Assembly: GCA_030248195.1 (NCBI GenBank)
Contig: JASAND010020154.1
Location: 1-64,000 of the forward strand
Reading direction: 5' to 3'
DNA: 64,000 nucleotides
From: Trissonchulus latispiculum
Lineage: Eukaryota; Nematoda; Enoplea; Enoplida; Ironidae
The position numbers and the translations under genes were made by a program. How positions within the stretch are numbered: the first letter of the stretch is position 1; every line of letters starts with the position of its first letter. This document shows, piece after piece, positions 59,408 through 64,000 of the stretch. A model generated the notes under the pieces. That model did no database searches. It was not told the DNA's origin and saw nothing but the letters and a program-made list of their open reading frames with translations.

Positions 59408-59733
59408 CTGGGCTTTTTCTAGGCGAAAAAATTGGGGGTGGGGAGAGTGGGGGGAGCCCCCTCCCCCCCACTAGTGGGGGAGGACCCAAAAGTGGGGAGA
59501 TCTAAAGTAGTCTAAAATCGCTAAAAATGCAGTAAAAATAGCCTGTTTTAACATTTTTGAAAATTTTGACCAAAAATCCTTAAAATTTGGCATTTTCTGG
59601 GCACCTTATAGTGAGTGGGGGGGGGAAGCCCAAAAAAGTGGGGGTGGGGCCGAGTGGGGGGGAAGGGGTCGAGTGGGGGGGAACCCACAAAGTGGGGGGG
59701 CGCCCCCACGCCCCCCCAGTAAAAAAAGCCCAG
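59408..59733. repeat. C/G-run TIR element, copy 3
   Basis: Ends CTGGGCTTTTTCTAGG and AAAAAAAGCCCAG, with a possible AAAAG duplication on both sides. Dense G and C runs inside, and the TTTTGGCATTTTCTGGG text shared with copy 1. Confidence 0.8.
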
Positions 59734-59784
59734 AAAAGCTATGTTAAAACATCTCAATTTGGTGTCGTCACCAATGGTACATAA

Positions 59785-60095
59785 CAAGCAAGAGTGTGAA
59801 AAGTGTCACGCTCGTAGTTATTAGGCTTGCGACATCATCTGCACGATAACGGCTGATCACCCCCCCCCCCCCTCCCTCCCACAAATTAGATCATCACTTC
59901 AAAGAAATTCGCACGTTATGCTTGTGCGCTGTAGCTCGCAATAGGACACACTTTGAACTAACTGAATAGTGAATTTCTTTAAAATGATGGGTCTAATTTG
60001 TGGGGGGGTCAGCCATTATCGTGCAGTTCATGTCGCAAGCCTAATAACTAAGAGTGTGGCGGTTGTCACACTCTTAGCTATTATGTACTCTTGGT
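59785..60095. repeat. Foldback element with long inverted arms
   Basis: The segment from about 59811 (TAGTTATTAGGCTTGCGACAT) pairs with the segment ending near 60051 (ATGTCGCAAGCCTAATAACT). The arms are over 100 bases and include C10 and G7 runs. Outside the right arm, a second smaller hairpin pairs CTAAGAGTGTG with CACACTCTTAG. Confidence 0.75.
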
Positions 60096-61874
60096 ATCAC
60101 TTACAGTTTCATCCCCGCCCTCTCGAAAGGAGAGACGGACTTGGGAATATTGACTCCGAAGTTGGGGTCCATCGTTTGTCCCACCAGGAGTTGGTGCCAA
60201 CTCCAGTACTAATTTGGCACTAAAACAACGCTATACGATATCAAGAAGATACTACTGTAGTTTTCTTAGTCAATGTTATTGCGGTTTCTAGGCAAAAATA
60301 AGTGGGGGTTACGGGTAGGGGTAAAGTGTGGCAGGATGAAAACCTAGGGATACACTGATCTAAAATCGCTACACGATAAAATTGGACTATTACAAAGCCA
60401 AAAGTACTGTAACGAGTTGAATAGTTCGCGCGCTAAACCAAACTTTAGCTACGTAAGTATAAAGTTGCGCTGCTAATAGAGGTATATATGTCACGAGTTG
60501 AATAGTTCGCGCGCAAAGCCAAACATTAGCTAAGTATAAAGTTGCTTTGCTGTTGCTTGCGCAATGCTGCAAATAATTAGAAGATAGATCATTTCGTTTA
60601 GAGTTTCAAGCGGAAGCAGAGCTCAGCCAGTCAGTCTGGTTCAGGCAGGCAGCAGGTAGGTCGGTTAAGTCTCTTCTCTCTCTCTTAAGGTTGGCTGGTT
60701 GGAAGGAAGGAACCTAGGAGTTAGCAGGAAGGCTGAGCTCTGCAGCTAAGGTTATTGTGTTGGTCTTTGCAGCTGCGCTGCTGTGTGCAGATCCTCTGGA
60801 AGCCAGGCCAATTTTGTATACATTTATATTTATTGTGCGCCGACCTCCAATATAATCCCTGCTTTTGTAGTTGGTCTAGGTTTAGGCAGTTTAGGTACAG
60901 GAGTAGAGGTTGCGGAGAGGGTGAAGCCGCGGACCATTACATGCCAGCGCCGCAACCTATTGCTGGTTACCAGTTACGTATTTGGTTTCCGTGCCAAAAT
61001 AATTATTTTTGTTCGAAGTCTCTGAATTTGGAGATTTTGGAAGGTCAGGATCAGAAACAATGAACTTGCTAGTTGAAGTTTTGTTGGACGGTCTTCTATT
61101 GTTGAAAGGATGGTTATATATATTATATATTTGCAGTGCTAGTTTAAAAGCCCACTCTTAATTTGGTATTGCTACAGCTAATTTGCTGTATGCATATAAA
61201 TGTGCTGGATTTGTACACGCTGGACTGCATTTGTGGCTTTTTTGGGTTTCAAACGGAGAAGGCGAGCTGAGTTTTCATTGCGCTTTCAGCTAGTTTTTAC
61301 GGTTGTTTTGACTAAGTTGGTTGCTGCTTAGCTTCCTTCAGACTTGAGGCTTGTTGCTGTTGAACATTCATTTTACTGCTGTTTGTTTATTGCCCCTACT
61401 GCTGCACTGTGCAACTACATTACAATTTTATCTTGGTTTTGTTTTAGGTTGCCATATTTTGGCTAATTGGGTTATTTGCTTTGTTTGCAAATTAATTAAC
61501 GGGATTTTTGGCTGACTTACCTTACTATTTCTACATCACGCTTTCTTAATTTGGCCGTTTCTCTTAATTTGGAGGGAAAATGGTATGTTCCGGAGGACGG
61601 TCGCTATTTCTGCCGTGGCTGTTTTGGTCTGATCTTATAGCATTATTTTTGCATTACACCCTTATCAGGTGAGAAAGGAAAAGGATAGTTTGTGGATAGC
61701 CTGGAATAGAAGGTAAAACGTTTTAAGATGTTAGGGAATCGAAAGAACCATTCTAAAATGCTTGTCGGCCACTCTTCTGCTAAACCCGGACATGAACCAA
61801 CACCGGATAATTCAGTGCCCCACCAACCGAATCCAAGCGTTCCTGGCCATGAGCCACTAACCCCCTTCCCTGTA
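60096..61874. other. Possible LTR and leader of element C
   Basis: A direct repeat of about 60-75 bases begins TGTAACGAGTTGAATAG at about 60409 and TGTCACGAGTTGAATAG at about 60490. Downstream text is unique, with no ORF of note, and leads to the gag remnant at 62240. It may be an LTR plus 5' leader, but no primer site or matching LTR is visible. Confidence 0.35.
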
Positions 61875-62236
61875 CTGGCTTTTTCCTACAGGGGGGGGCG
61901 GGGCCCCCCAGACTTGGGTCGCCCCCCCCAGAATCGCCCCCCAGGATTCGGGCCTTCCCCCCCCAGAACTCTAAAATGCCCGGAAAAATAGGGTTTTGAG
62001 GGTAAATTTTGAAAAATTTTTTCCGGCTTCGCCGGATTTTTACCCATTTTTACGCATTTTTAGCTATTTTAAGCTTAAATTTAAGTTAAAAATAGTTAAT
62101 TTTTTAGCTTAGCAGCAAAAATAGCTATTTTTAGACATTTTTTGAAAAAATTCCCCCCTCCCCCCAGAAATCCGAGCCCCCCAGACCTGGGGGGGGGGGA
62201 CCCCCCCCCAGAAATTTTTGCCTAGGAAAAAGCCAG
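61875..62236. repeat. C/G-run TIR element, copy 4
   Basis: Ends CTGGCTTTTTCC and GGAAAAAGCCAG are perfect 12-base inverted repeats. Exact CCTGTA duplications at 61869-61874 and 62237-62242. Interior has G/C runs and TTCCGGCTTCGCCGGAT near 62026. Confidence 0.85.
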
Positions 62237-62242
62237 CCTGTA

Positions 62243-63120
62243 CCAAGCCACTCCCGCCTATTTCAGGTAAAGGAAATACCTGTCTACGCAGGGAACCTGG
62301 GGGATGATTTCAGGACTTGGATCAGCATGTTTGAACTCATAGCTACTGCTAACGGTTGGTCTGCACCTGAAAAGGCACTCTACCTCCCAGCGTAGTTTTT
62401 GCTTAGTTACGCGGCCGAGCAATGGGATGATCTCCCTGCAGGTATGCAGGCACGTTGGGAACAAGCGTTCACGCGTTCAGGGAACAAGCACGTAAAGGAG
62501 ACGTTAACCGAAAAATTATGCCCAGTCGAAGTCACAAGCGTTCACGTCTCTGACCTTCACAGTCGTAAACAAAAAGGAAATGAGAAAGTTTACGTGTTTG
62601 CGAGGGAAATTCAAAAGATAGCTTTAAAAGGGTTCAAGATTGCAGTACGTGAACGCTTGATGAAAGACATGTTTGTGAATGGTCTAACCCCCAAATTAAG
62701 ACAACTTGTCATGAACCAGAGACCAGCCTCATTTGAAGATGCTGTCACTAAAAAAAGGAACGTAGTCTAGGGGAGAACAGCTGTGAACCTGTAACTGTGA
62801 GTATTGTAACTGAACCATTTAATTTTTAGTCACGGTTTAAATTGATGGAACCAACCTTAGTTAAATTGCAACAAGCTATTGACAAGATCGGTAATAACAA
62901 ACAAACAGAAAATAGGGATCAAAATAGAACTAACAATTTAATTACTGGTAGGCAGTTTCTGGACCAGAGTTCATGGTCCACCGATGGTCGTCCTAAATGT
63001 TACTACTGTGGGCGAGTTGCTCACATCCAGGCGTGGTGTCGTACCCGAATGAATGACCAAAACAGGCAATGTCCTCCCGGATTCGCTTCTAGGAATAGTA
63101 ACATTACCAGCGGGATGTGA
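62243..63120 (+). pseudogene. Decayed Ty3-type gag, element C
   Basis: Translations match Ty3-type Gag: a W-x-x-x-F-E-L segment near 62310, then AAEQWDDLP and a capsid-like helical region to about 62750, then a CX2CX4HX4C zinc knuckle (CYYCGRVAHIQAWC) near 62998-63040. In-frame stops occur at about 62394 and 62768, with a frame change between capsid and knuckle. A C/G-run element lies just upstream. Confidence 0.8.
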
Positions 63121-64000
63121 CAAGGCTCAAGCGGGTCTGAAAGAGTAAGCTCCGTAACGGAGTTAGGTCAGGTAGGCTTTGGTCAAAATTGCCGTTATGA
63201 TCATCATTTTTCTTGCAGCACAACAGAACCCTCACATATGGCCAGTGACAATGCCCATCTGGGTCAACAGGTAGAAGAACTCAGCCAACCCGACGATCGA
63301 TCCAGAGAATTCCTAATGGTCCAGAATCTAATCCCAATGGAAGCGTTCTCGTTCTGCGAACCGTACTCACTATCCCGTACGTATGGAGCCCACCTGCAGG
63401 AACTGCAGCGTAGGCAAAACTGCAGCCTGGGTATCCGACAGACCTTCCACTCAGAGAATAGTCCGGCGGATAACGTGCAGGAAACTTTGAAGGAACGGAC
63501 TTGGAACGACTTTTCCAGTCCTTTCCTTCCAGTGTCCCAGAGAAGTGCAGAGGTCGCAGGTACAACTATAAGGATGTCTAGGTAGATACCGTGGACACAA
63601 CAGAGGTGTCAAAGGTTCTTAGCAAAAGCTGGAGCAGATGCTCTTGATGATGATACTGACAGTGCTTCCTCAGAAAGGCCAAAGTACAAGCCTCTTTGTT
63701 CTTGATGCACCAGGGCGATGAACAGTTGATGTGCAGGTCCATGTTAGTTAACCCTTTGCTAACAGGGTCTCTGTGGTTCAAATCGGAACAGTCGCCTAGG
63801 GCCCTGAAGTCAGTTCTCGAACAAATCTATCAAGTAGATTTGAGACTTGTTAAGCGAGATGAAGCGAATGAATGTCAGTTGGATTTACTCCAGATTCGTG
63901 GTTACGATGAGTTCGTTGTATAGGTGTGTCGACTTGTTAATGGACAAAGACCTCACGACTACCCAGTTGATGATTGAGGACTGGTGTTCTTTTGGGAACA
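63121..64000 (+). other. Unresolved 3' part of element C
   Basis: An open frame at 63238-63585 and further short frames follow the gag remnant, where a protease-pol start would be expected. I see no DTG, RT or integrase motif before the window ends. Confidence 0.35.

Overview
The window is eukaryotic nuclear DNA, most likely from an invertebrate animal. Coding pieces are short exons with GT/AG borders inside long introns: VPS36 of ESCRT-II, a CHK-type small-molecule kinase, a rhodopsin-like GPCR and a STIMATE/TMEM110-like membrane protein. The rest is dense in Ty3-type LTR retrotransposons, hAT-like DNA elements and short TIR elements. I cannot name the phylum.

The dominant structure is a giant inverted repeat. 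Bases 1-27045 reappear, reverse-complemented, at about 27415-54408, around a roughly 370-base unique centre. Left-arm order: Ty3 element A (+, 1-6419), 5' end of element B (-, 6420-8403), VPS36 (+, 8426-12655), GPCR (-, 13242-14240), CHK kinase (-, 14762-20450), repeats and nested hAT elements (20500-24736), STIMATE last exon (-, 26208-26803). The right arm repeats this in mirror order. The left arm runs off the window edge, so the true arm length is unknown. The arms differ by many small indels and some substitutions. Often one arm is intact where the other is frameshifted, so a fold-back or inverted-haplotype assembly artefact must be excluded before the palindrome is treated as biology.

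Insertion history can be read from target-site duplications (TSDs). Element B (LTRs 46379-46564 and 59115-59300, TSD TAAA) entered a VPS36 intron about 22 bases before an exon. Element A then entered the gag of B (TSD CAAGG). Both events are present in both arms, so they precede the duplication. Only the right side of the window shows the far half of B (54432-59300).

Element B is the most unusual object. Its leader carries ten copies of a 10-mer that folds as GCC-GCAA-GGC (a GNRA-loop hairpin). Its gag frame is in register with an envelope-like, membrane-anchored region and then a retropepsin domain. After a deletion of RT, RNase H and most of integrase, the integrase tail is fused to a NADAR-like domain and an SGNH-hydrolase-like domain. 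From 59305 to the window end lie a short TIR element, a foldback element and a decayed third Ty3-type gag (element C).
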